64,000 bases of DNA from Parietaria judaica. Its lineage: Eukaryota; Streptophyta; Magnoliopsida; Rosales; Urticaceae. Location of the stretch: the NCBI GenBank assembly GCA_954871525.1, contig OX940872.1:23965746-24029745 (forward strand), written 5' to 3'. The notes under the pieces are model-generated. The model was not told the origin of the DNA. It worked only from the letters and a program-made list of their open reading frames with translations, and did no database searches. The translations under genes were made by a program, and so were the position numbers. How positions within the stretch are numbered: position 1 is the stretch's first letter; every line of letters starts with the position of its first letter. Of the stretch, positions 11,884 through 20,939 are shown piece by piece.

Positions 11884-12289
11884 AAAATAGAAATAATTAT
11901 ACGGAAGATCATGTCCGAGACCAAAATGTAAGACCGAATTATGTTTTGGACCCTGTCTCCATGGTAAAAAAAAAGATTTTTTTCTTTATTAATAGTACTT
12001 TGCATTTTTTAGTATTTACTAAAAAAAGATACGTAAATTGCTCATGAATTGATAAATTATTAGTTTATCAAACTATAAGTTAAAATTAGTATTTTTATTT
12101 TATTTAATGAAACTATTTTAAATTGCAATGTAATATTTAAATAGTGTACTTGGTCTAACGAGTTATTGTCGAATCTTTATTTAAAACCATATAACAAGGA
12201 TTCAACACGGTCATATTAAACCGAAGACCTTATTATATAGACATGTACCTTATCATTCGATCTTATTAAAATATTCGCTAATAAGACAT
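11884..12289. other. Non-coding, AT-rich
   Basis: No gene recognised. Confidence 0.35.
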
Positions 12290-12468
12290 TGATGGGATCG
12301 TATTTTATTATTGTAAGTTTTAAATAAGTTTATTTGGTTTATTCCAATCTGTTGTCGTTTTAAGGGGGTTTGGTTTGAGGTGATGGCCTTAGTTTAGTTT
12401 AAGAGGTTGTTGTCGTTTGTGGAATTATAGGCTTTTTAATTTAATAATTTGTATTAGTGGGCTTAGGT

Positions 12469-13348
12469 TAGATGTGTAAAGTGGGCCGGGGTGGGCCGGC
12501 CCGGCCCACAACCCGTTAAGCCCGCATGTTAAACGGGGCGGGCTTGATCTGCCCTGTTCAATGTGCGGGGCGGGGCGGGTTTTGGAAAAGCCATCAAGGC
12601 CCACCTTGGCCCATGAACCCGAACCCACAATGTCATGGGGCGAGGTGAGGCGGGCTTTTTACGAGTCAAATTTAGTGGGCTTTTACGGGTCGAATTTAGT
12701 GGGCTTTTACGAGTCAAATAATGAAATTGATTAGTAAGTTATGAAATTGATTAGCGAATTGTAACTTGAAAGTTTAAAATTAATGAACATTGAATTGATT
12801 CGTGAATTTCAAGATGTAGAGGTTAAATAGTGAATATGATAGTGATAATTGAATAATAAAATGATAATAAGTTATTTTGAAATTAATTATTGAATATAAA
12901 ATTAGAATAGTGATTTATGAACGTGGCCAGTAATCATAAATTGTAAAGTTGAAACTAGTGAATTAAGAATATGCTTTATACATGAAATTAATCAATGTTG
13001 TAATTGATTAATTCTTCCTCAAACTAAAATTAAAATCAAATAATGCAAATTGATTAGCGATTGATTAATAAAGTTAAATTTTAATTAAAAAAATTTAAGA
13101 GCTACATTACAAAGAATATATATACAAAATAAATTAATAGATCATGTAATATAAAATAATTTTTCATTTCTATAACAATAATATATTTAGAGTATTTTTT
13201 AATAATATTTTTATTAGTATAAGTATTACAACTTAATAGTTTTTTAATTGAAAAATATGGTTTATGTAGGCTTTTAAACAGGACGGGACGAGTTGGCCAC
13301 GGGGCGGATTTATGTGGGCTTCGGGGCAGGGCAAGGCGGGCTTTTGAA

Positions 13349-13381
<33 letters not shown>

Positions 13382-13483
13382 CTAGCCCGGCCCACAAAAA
13401 AACGGGGAGGGGCAGGGCGAACCCGCTTTTTTTACGAGTCGGAGCGGGTGGGCCTGGCCGGCCCGGCCCACTTGACACCTCTA
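12469..13483. mobile_element. hAT element inside the gypsy LTR, perfect 8-bp TSD
   Basis: 1015 bp. TIRs TAGATGTGTAAAGTGGGCC and (inverted) TAGAGGTGTCAAGTGGGCC differ at two positions. Perfect TSD GCTTAGGT at 12461-12468 and 13484-13491. Subterminal GGGCCGG/CCGGCCC motifs are dense at both ends; the middle is A/T-rich and non-coding. Confidence 0.88.
13350..13381 (+). repeat. 32-nt poly-G tract
   Basis: Uninterrupted run of 32 G inside the right subterminal region of the hAT element. It can form G-quadruplex structures and its length is prone to slippage or assembly error. Confidence 0.9.
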
Positions 13484-13725
13484 GCTTAGGTTTAATCAAT
13501 TATGTTTAAGTACAGGGTTTGGTTGAATGTTCTACGGTGTGCTTTGTTTGGTTGAAATCCATAGAGCTCCACGGAGAGTGACGACCGAGCTCTCGAAGAA
13601 CTCATGCCAATATTATTTCGTTATTCAATAAAATTACGGTAGTTCATCCACTCGGTGAATTACTGTTGTCCCCCAATTCTATTGCTGCGTTTTTATGTGA
13701 CTTTTTGGAATTTGAAAATCCGGGA

Positions 13726-14912
13726 ATGACGAAGACTCGAGCAACATCGGACGAGTCAAAGGGCGGGGGCGATTTCAGCGACTTTGCGGCGTTGCCGGAC
13801 AAGTTTCACAGCGAGATGACTGAATCTATACATGCCGCAACGAGTGAAGCGATCGAGCAGGCAGTGGGGCGCACAGAGGACCGACACAATCGTGCCATAG
13901 CCGAGTCTGATGCTCGCTTTGGTACGATTGAGGCTTTGTTGCGCAACTAGAAAATAACGGATCAGGAAGAAGGCAGCGAGGGAGGATCTAAGAGAGAAAT
14001 GACAAGGAAATCCAATGGCAAACAACAGGTTGACGAGTCCTCGTCCAGAGCCGTGCCAAGCAGGTCGTCCAGTGGCCAAGGTGACCTTCCCGCAAACTCT
14101 CACGCCACCCACCAACCTGAGGGATTTTTTGACCCAGTGCTGGAGAAGATCCAGCGACAAGTATTGGGTCACACGTATTACTAAAGAGTACTATGAAGAA
14201 CTCAAGGAAAGAGAGCGCGTGGATCGCACTCAACACTGTCGGGACGAGCATTTTGGAGAGATTCCACTCCGCACGGCACCGCTGCCCCAAAGAGTTAACG
14301 AGGACAGCGATGATTCTGACGACAAGACGGGCACGAGGGATCACAACCGGAGACCGTCCGAATACCGCGACACCAGGGGGCAGGGCGATGGACACGAGGA
14401 CCGAGTACGACAACTACAAATGCCCGTGCTCGAGGGCACCGATGCCAAAGAGTGGGTGTACCGAGCCGAGCGGTATTTCAAGGTCAATGGAATCCAGGGC
14501 TATGTACGCGTGAACTTGGTTGGCGAGGGGAAGGTTCGGAAGGATCCTTTTCTCGGTTGGCGAGACTTCAAAACACCGTTATTAGCGCTTTCCAGATTCA
14601 TGATGCAAATGCTACAATGACCAACATGTGAGGGCTTCTCAAAGTGGAATGCTCAACGACTTCATTAACGAGATCTAGAGCTTGCAGGAGCACTTACCAC
14701 AATTGCTGGAGGATGTGTTTAAGGACGCCTTAGTACGCAGGCTGAAACCGGAGCTTCAAACGATGGTGATGTGGGATCGCCCGCATACTTTGCACGCGGC
14801 GATTGAATTGACGATACTCATGGAGTCTTGCGGATTGGGAAGCAGCACGCGACAACAACCCAAGTGCCCGAGCAGCGACCGAAAGGCCCACCAAAGACCT
14901 TACCGAAGGTGA
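13726..14912 (+). pseudogene. Degenerate Ty3/gypsy gag
   Basis: From an ATG at 13726 a frame runs to 13950 with a hydrophilic start and a coiled-coil-like stretch. A later frame (14015-14620) holds the typical gypsy gag block MPVLEGTDAKEWVYRAERYF at about 14420-14479. Another frame (14682-14912) carries LPQLLEDVFKDALVRRLKPE followed by a LHAAIELTILMES-like segment, as in gypsy gag proteins. Stops and frame changes separate the three parts. No zinc knuckle, protease, RT or integrase was found before the polypurine tract at about 15076. The remains support a gag-only non-autonomous element, now inactive. Confidence 0.66.
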
Positions 14913-15089
14913 GTACTCATTTCGAAAGGCTCGAGGTTTGTGTAAAATTGAGATGCGAGTCTCTGTCTTTGAGGAACCGATAGAGGAAGTGAAAGATGGT
15001 GTAGAGGAAGAACTTTCCGGAGTATGACACGATGAGGGAATCGGACAACAAGCTTGAGGACAAGCTTTTTTTTTTCCGAGGGGGAGTAA

Positions 15090-15439
15090 TGATGGACCCA
15101 CATTTTAGTTATTTTAATTATTAGTTTGTCTTATTAATTAGTTGATTGTTATTTTTAAGAGTTAGGGTTTTATTATTTTATCTATTAGAACTAATAATGG
15201 GCTTTAAGTTTAAATTGTGTTAGTGGGCCCTAGGTTGATGTCGACTAGGTTTATTAGGGAGGAGAGGTGGATTATTCTTAGCGGCTTGTTTTGTGGTTGA
15301 ATTCCCAAAGAGCCCACGGGAGAATTACGGTCGAGCTCTCGAAGGATTCGTGCCATTGTTATTCATTATTCAATAAAAATCTGGTAATCCATCGTCTTGT
15401 TGAATTACCATTTCCCCAATTAATTTTATGCGTTTATCA
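15090..15439 (+). repeat. 3' LTR of the gag-only gypsy element
   Basis: 350 bp, starting TGATGGACCC and ending GCGTTTATCA. It aligns with the hAT-split 5' LTR in shared blocks but with many differences, so the insertion is old. Confidence 0.6.
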
Positions 15440-15678
15440 GAGATTCTGATATAGATCCGCTCTATAGGAAAAACGATAAAAAAACTATTTGCAAGCAAAA
15501 CTCAAATTTTTAATTTCATACTCAACTCCTCACAATATGATGACTTCACGTATAAGATATTGAAAATTTAAATACTAACCTTTTTTATAAAACTGCAATC
15601 TCTCCTAAGCTTATGGAAATAGTAAAAATCAATCAAATTAAATAAAGTCATACTAAATGCAAATAAATAAAATATGAG

Positions 15679-16540
15679 TCAAAAGATTAAGTAATTATCG
15701 CCATATATTGCTCGATAGTCCATGATATCATGATGCGTCATTCTCACCACGTGAAGAAAATTCATCCTCGAATTTAGACCGTCGCTTTGTGTCGGGGCTC
15801 CCTCGCCATCTCCAAGCTTATGGCGGTGCCAAAGCCGCCGTCCTAAAAAGACATAAATAGATTTATACTTCCGCCGTTTTTGTTGCGCATGATCTCCAAG
15901 ACTTCTTTTTTGTTTGTCGTGCTTGTGCCGTTCCTCATCGAGGTGTCGCTCGTAGCCTCTTAAGCGTCTCTTGTGTGTCATTCCAAGCCCACTTCAACAA
16001 CTAAACCGCCTCTGCAAGATTTGTTGGTTTGTTATTTTGACATGTTTGTCGTGGTCATCTCAAACTTTAAACCAATTGACTCGATATGTTTTGCCGCTCC
16101 AGTGGCCTTACTTGACATCAGAACAATCTTACCATGCATGATTTCCTTGTATTTTTCCTCGCCACACACCATCTTATCGTACACGGCCTCGCCGTATTTT
16201 GCCTCTTCGTATAAGGGCATGTCGTACTACGGCTCGTTGTACACAGTCTTGGCGGACATGTCGTTGTTTTACATGGCTTCATTGTAGACGACGTCGACGT
16301 ACTCTATCTCGTCGTACACAAGATCATCGTAAACACCATCGTCATACTCATCCTACACGGGCTCACCATAGACGTTGTCGGCGTACTCCACCTTCTCATC
16401 GGCAAACTCGCCGTACTTATCGTACACAGGCTCACCATAGGCGGTGTCGGTGTACTCCGCCTCCTCGTCGGCAAACTCATCGTACTTCGGGGTATCCACC
16501 TTAGATGCCGACTCCTACCGGTTTTTCGAGACTTTTTCAC
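15679..16540 (-). pseudogene. Decayed retroelement-like frame rich in Y-x-E/D units
   Basis: Read on the minus strand, 16540 to about 16030 gives a frame, broken by stops, dominated by short acidic/aromatic units such as EYTDTAYGEPVYDKYGEF and YEEAKYGEAVYD. It ends in KATGAAKHIESIGLKFEMTT. A separate frame near 15770 contains KFEDEFSSRGENDAS, which resembles the short tail that closes many plant gypsy polyproteins. I read this as the remains of a gypsy-type gene with internally amplified codon units, but no catalytic motif is visible. The plus strand of the same region also stays partly open because of the repeat. Confidence 0.35.
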
Positions 16541-16574
16541 GCGGATTCCTCACGTGTTCATAGCTGCCGAAATT

Positions 16575-17250
16575 CCTAATCTAACCCAACAATTTAACCC
16601 AACCCAAATGAACCCAACCCTAATCTAACCCAACCCAATTAACCCAATAGTTATCGGGTTGGGTTGGGTTCAACCCGAATAAATAGTCGGGTTGGGGTTG
16701 GGCTAGATGTATTGGGTTGGGTCGGCCCAATTGACCCAATCAAATTTTTTTCAAATAATGAATTAATTTTTTAAAACATATTATTGTAGTTTAAGTAAGT
16801 AAAAACACACAACGAATAAAAAAAAGTATATCAATAGTCTCATTTTTATGTTTAGTCATTATTTTATATATATGACTATGTTTCAAGTTTATGTTACGAC
16901 CACATTTCTAGTTTACGACTATGTTCCGTACTTGTGTTATTTAATGTTTAAGATTATAATAACGCTTGAATTTTGAATTGGGTGTTTAAAACAATAATAT
17001 GAAATTTCTGTTTACTGATTGACGGTTTAAATTTAAGTGTTCGATAAAATATTTATATGTATTTTTTAAAATTTTAGTTTATGCCAATTACCCAACCCAA
17101 TCCAACCCAACCCAGAGTTTTTCGGGTTGGGTTGGATTGGGCCTTCAAAAAATTTGGGTCGGATTGGGTTATTTTTTCAAAACCCAATAAGATCGGGTCG
17201 GGTTCATGTTTAACCTCGGGTCGACCCAATCCAACCCATGCACACCCCTA
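16575..17250. mobile_element. hAT-like repeat with AACCCAACCC subterminal arrays
   Basis: Arrays of AACCCAACCC on the left (16575-16745) and right (17090-17240), partly inverted as GGGTTGGGTT. The right end reads, inverted, TAGGGGTGTGCATGGGTTGG, a terminus common in plant hAT MITEs. The matching left terminus is missing, so the element seems 5'-truncated. Non-coding. Confidence 0.5.
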
Positions 17251-18077
17251 ATGCTGGATGCTGCATCAGATTCTTTGAGTTTTTGGAATTCGGTTCCCAT
17301 CAAACATTCGGTTCACCGATTCGAGGTTTTAGTTTTTATGTACCCTTGTAACCATGTTCTTTTTAATTGATCAGGTAGAAAGAAAAGCTAAGCCTTTTAA
17401 ATCCCCACGTGAATGTTTTGTATTTTGTTTTGGCTGATTTTTGGTCATACTATCAAATGTCGTTTGGACCGAGCATTCATTCTTGAGCAACTATATCAAT
17501 CTGGCATATTTACTGTCGTTTCTCTTATAAAATACATAATGTCGTTTATAATATAATTGGCAGATACAAAATATGAACCAAGGTAATCGTTTTCAACCAT
17601 ACTGCTTTTATGAAGGATTGCTCATATCTTAAGCATATACTGGTATTTAGAACTTTCAAATTGATATGATTCAATCTTTTCTGTTCTTTCGTTTAAGTTC
17701 ACTGTCGTTTCCGTTGTTGGGCATGTTATTAAAATGTCGTTTTAGTCCCAGTTTTCATTCTTAGGCAATTATAACGATTTTTTCTGTCGTTTTGTTACTT
17801 GATGTCGTTTATAACATAATTGCATATACAGTCTAAAGGATTGTTTATATGTTGAGATTTTCTTATAGTTATAATCATCATCAATCAATATGACACGTAC
17901 ATTAAACCTTTTAATATAATTTCTGTTTTTTCTTCTTCCTGCATATATTTTTTCTAACCGAATTACTACATTTTTTAGGGTTAAAAGCATCGTAAGTACC
18001 CGATACAATAAGACCTCGTTAAAATAATACTCGATAAATTAATAACCTCCATAAAATGATACTTTTGTACGGTCCCG
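17251..18077. other. Non-coding with a duplicated TGTCGTTT-rich block
   Basis: Blocks at about 17453-17575 and 17713-17830 are diverged direct repeats, each carrying AATGTCGTTT, a TTCATTCTT..GCAA segment, CTGTCGTTT and ATGTCGTTTATAA.ATAATTG in the same order. No gene recognised. Confidence 0.5.
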
Positions 18078-18085
18078 ACTCTAAC

Positions 18086-18636
18086 CAGTGACGGAGGGAG
18101 GGGGGACCCACAATGGGCCCCTGCCCTCCCTCAATTCTCGTGAAAAAAAGTAATATCTATGAGTTCAGTAAGGTCATATTGGTTGGAATTAGTCGCAATT
18201 AGCTAGGGTTAGTCAATAAGTAGTTGTTTGACCGATTATTTAGCCTTCTGTCGCATGCATATAGCAAAATTAGTTGCTTAGGGTTTATTCATTTTTGTTT
18301 TCTTTCAATTATTAGATGCAGTAATGCGTATCTAATTCTTCAACTCCAGCAAGTATAGTAAGTCCTAATCTTTAGGGAATAGTAAGTATTAGTTGGGGAA
18401 CAAACTGACCGTGGGATTACACGATCATGTACATTTCGTTCATATAACGCAACACCAAAACAAGTCTTTCTCTCACAAATTATATCGTGTCTATATGTGA
18501 AAATATTATTTCGAATTGTGAGTGTGTGAGTGTTTTTGAGCGTGTATTAAAAAAAATTGTTTTATTTTAAAGTTATTTGTTTTCTTAAAAAATTATTCGG
18601 TACCCCTTCTATATTGAAAGGCTGGCTCCGTCACTG
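18086..18636. mobile_element. hAT-type MITE with 8-bp TSD
   Basis: 551 bp. Starts CAGTGACGGAGGGAGG and ends (inverted) CAGTGACGGAGCCAGCC, the common CAGNGRCGGAGCC hAT terminus. Perfect TSD ACTCTAAC at 18078-18085 and 18637-18644. Non-coding. Confidence 0.88.
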
Positions 18637-18751
18637 ACTCTAACTAACATGACCGAATTTTACCACGATAAATTATTAGTCTCGATAATATGATAAAATA
18701 TTATGCTCCCGACAATATTAATTTACAAAGATTTTACTGTATTTTGTTCAC

Positions 18752-19149
18752 TGTAACGCCCCGGCTGCTCAATCGAATCGACGACTGTCCCCACAAACCA
18801 ACACGAGTCTTTCCAGCGTGCTTTGTCCTCACTCGCACGCTTCCCGAGAAACTTCCCAGGAGGTCACCCATCCTAGTACTACTCCAAGTCAAGCACGCTT
18901 AACTTTGGAGTTCCTATGAACGGGCAACCGTAAAGAAGATGCATCTTGTTGACATAGGTAGTACCAATCAATTCATTTAAGCCTCTTCGATCACACAGTC
19001 CCATACCTGTATGATCTTAGATAACCGTGCAGTCCCATACCTGCACAGTCTCGGGAACGTCCCATCAGCATATCCCCTTGCCCAGGCGATGTGGGATTGC
19101 ACAGCTTACCCGGTCTTGCCCTCGTGGCTCACGGGATAAGTGACTGTCA
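18752..19149 (-). repeat. Cassandra LTR, inverted copy
   Basis: 398 bp, starting (plus strand) TGTAACGCCCCGGCTGC and ending GTGACTGTCA; on the minus strand it is TGACAGTCAC to GGGGCGTTACA, complete at both ends. Confidence 0.82.
18851..18918 (-). other. 5S rRNA-derived module, inverted LTR
   Basis: On the minus strand: box A-like AGTTAAGCGTGCTTG, intermediate element AGTAGTACTAGGATG, box C-like GGGTGACCTCCTGGGAAG, in 5S order and spacing. Confidence 0.8.
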
Positions 19150-19476
19150 AGGGGATGTGCTGATGGGACGTTCTCGAGACTGTGCAGGTATGGGACTGCA
19201 CGGTTATCTGAGATCATACAGGTATGGGACTGTGTGATCGAAGAGGCTGAAATGAATTGATTGGTACTACCTATGTCAACAAGATGCATCTTCTTTTCGG
19301 TTGCCCGTTCATAGGAACTCCAAAGTTAAGCGTGCTTGACTTGGAGTAGTACTAGGATGGGTGACCTCCTGGGAAGTTTCTCGGGAAGCGTGCGAGTGAG
19401 GACAAAGCACGCTGGAAAGACTCGTGTTGGCCTGTGGGGACAGTCGTCGATTCGATTAAGCAGCCGGGGCGTTACA
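19150..19476 (+). repeat. Cassandra LTR, 5'-truncated direct copy
   Basis: Begins at AGGGGATGTGCTGATGGG, lacking about the first 70 bases of the LTR, and ends GGGGCGTTACA immediately before the primer-binding site. Confidence 0.8.
19312..19378 (+). other. 5S rRNA-derived module, middle LTR
   Basis: Contains AACTCCAAAGTTAAGCGTGC, AGTAGTACTAGGATG and GGGTGACCTCCTGGGAAG: the internal pol III control region of plant 5S genes. Confidence 0.85.
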
Positions 19477-19478
19477 GA

Positions 19479-19490
19479 TGGTATCAGAGC
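19479..19490 (+). other. Primer-binding site (initiator Met-tRNA type)
   Basis: TGGTATCAGAGC two bases after the LTR end; complementary to the 3' end of plant initiator methionine tRNA. Confidence 0.82.
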
Positions 19491-19550
19491 CGAGCCCAGC
19501 CGGAAGTGTGGCCGACGAGGACGTCGGGCCTCCATTAGGTGGGGTGATTG

Positions 19551-19947
19551 TGACAGTCACTAATCCCGTGAGCCACGAGGGCAAGACCGGGTAAGCTGTG
19601 CAATCCCACATCGCCTGGGCAAGGGGATGTGCTGAAGGGACGTTCCCGAGACTGTGCATGTATGGGACTGCACGGTTATCTGAGATATTACAGGTATGGG
19701 ACTGTGTGATCGAAGAGGCTGAAATGAATTGATTGGTACTACCTATGTCAACAAGATGCATATTCTTTTCGGTTGCCCGTTCATAGGAACTCCAAAGTTA
19801 AGCGTGCTTGACTTGGAGTAGTACTAGGATGTGTGACCTCCTGGGAAGTTTCTCGGGAAGCGTGCGAGTGAGGACAAAGACGCTGGAAAGACTCGTGTTG
19901 GCCTGTGGGGACAGTCGTCGATTCGATTAAGCAGCCGGGGCGTTACA
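19551..19947 (+). repeat. Cassandra 3' LTR
   Basis: 397 bp, TGACAGTCAC to GGGGCGTTACA. Its 5S module (19783-19849) has GGATGTGTGACC where the others have GGATGGGTGACC, a change in box C. Confidence 0.82.
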
Positions 19948-20939
19948 TTTACTGTGGCAATAAATTGCATCCTATATTAATTCTCGCTAAAATTTCATCC
20001 ACTTAACTCTATGTCAACAAAATTCTTTTTATGTAGTATAATTCTCGTAATTTTTTAATTCAGCAAATAACTATATATGCTTGAAATTCGGTGTCGAATA
20101 AAAGAGCGAAAAACTTGGATAAAAACGACATAATGATAGGATTATACCCGAAAGTATGTGGTTCGAGATAGGAACACATTATTTCTTACTAGCTAAATGA
20201 TGAAAAAAATCTAACTATTTGCCTTAAAATATAATATTAAGCTTTTGTCTCCAAACAAACTAACATTTTAGAAGCTACATAATTGATCATGAATGTCCAT
20301 TATACTCCTCTTCTATATATCCAAATTGACATTCTTTTTAGGAGCCAGAAGTCATTAGCGGCGTGACTCTGTCCTAGTGAGACAAAGCCAAAATTAGTGA
20401 TCGCAAATTATCTTTTTGTCCGCGACTAACATGTTAAATTAATACTCGATAAATTAATAGCCTAATAGCCTTGATAGTATATTAAGATTTTTGGGTTCCC
20501 ATATAACTAATCTATCAACGTTATGCGGTACTAAGGACATAACATAAGCACATTATAACCCTGCGTTGACAAAACCGATTTCCGAATACGCGGCTCTTCC
20601 AATTTGCTCTCGAGATAATCTAAAGAATGAAAGCAAGCAGACATACATGGTGTAAAATGCTTGGTGAGATTAGTCATGCCATTCCCTTCTCATTCTCCTT
20701 TGAATAAAATCACTCCTTTTCGAAGCAGAATATATTCTTTGGCCTTTGCTTTACACTTCTGCGGTTGTTTGTGGCTTCCTTTGTTTTCCCAAAAGAAGAT
20801 GCCAAAAACCCAAATTCTCATTCATTTAAAGCCATATTGTTGCTCTCTCTCTTTTCTCTTTCCTTATATTCCATTAATTTGTTTATTATTCATTCATTCA
20901 CTTCTTTTTGTTTGAATTGTTCAAAGAGGTTGGCGATTA
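19948..20939. promoter_or_regulatory. Upstream region of the PP1 gene
   Basis: No other gene seen. The last ~300 bp before the PP1 start hold CT-rich, leader-like sequence (about 20835-20915). I could not identify a convincing TATA box. Confidence 0.35.

Larger units (their letters stand above)
12290..15439 (+). mobile_element. Gag-only Ty3/gypsy-type element (TR-GAG-like), interrupted by a hAT
   Basis: Two diverged LTRs (12290-13697 including a 1-kb hAT insertion, and 15090-15439) flank a degenerate gypsy gag with no pol. Both LTRs start TGATGG and share ATTAGTGGGC, CCGAGCTCTCGAAG, ATTATTCAATAAAA and a GCGTTT end. A purine tract CGAGGGGGAG sits just before the 3' LTR. Flanks GACAT (12285-12289) and GAGAT (15440-15444) could be a 5-bp TSD with one change. 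Without the hAT the element is about 2.1 kb, much too short for a full gypsy, matching the non-autonomous TR-GAG class known from plants. Confidence 0.66.
18752..19947. mobile_element. Rearranged Cassandra TRIM with three 5S-bearing LTRs
   Basis: A terminal-repeat-in-miniature element whose LTRs contain a 5S rRNA-derived segment, as defined for Cassandra. Order: a full LTR in minus orientation (18752-19149), a 5'-truncated LTR in plus orientation (19150-19476), a 74-bp internal domain with a primer-binding site and a purine-rich GGTGGGGTGATTG, then a full plus LTR (19551-19947). No coding sequence, as expected. Flanks TTCAC (18747-18751) and TTTAC (19948-19952) may be a 5-bp TSD with one change. 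A normal Cassandra has two direct LTRs; the head-to-head extra LTR is unusual. Confidence 0.85.

Noticed and set aside
13756..14413. Minus-strand open frames of about 140 codons
   Set aside because: Antisense to the gypsy gag remnant, no recognisable motif.
19312..19378. 5S rRNA gene
   Set aside because: Only the internal part of 5S is present and it lies within TG...CA LTRs next to a primer-binding site, so it is Cassandra, not a rRNA gene.
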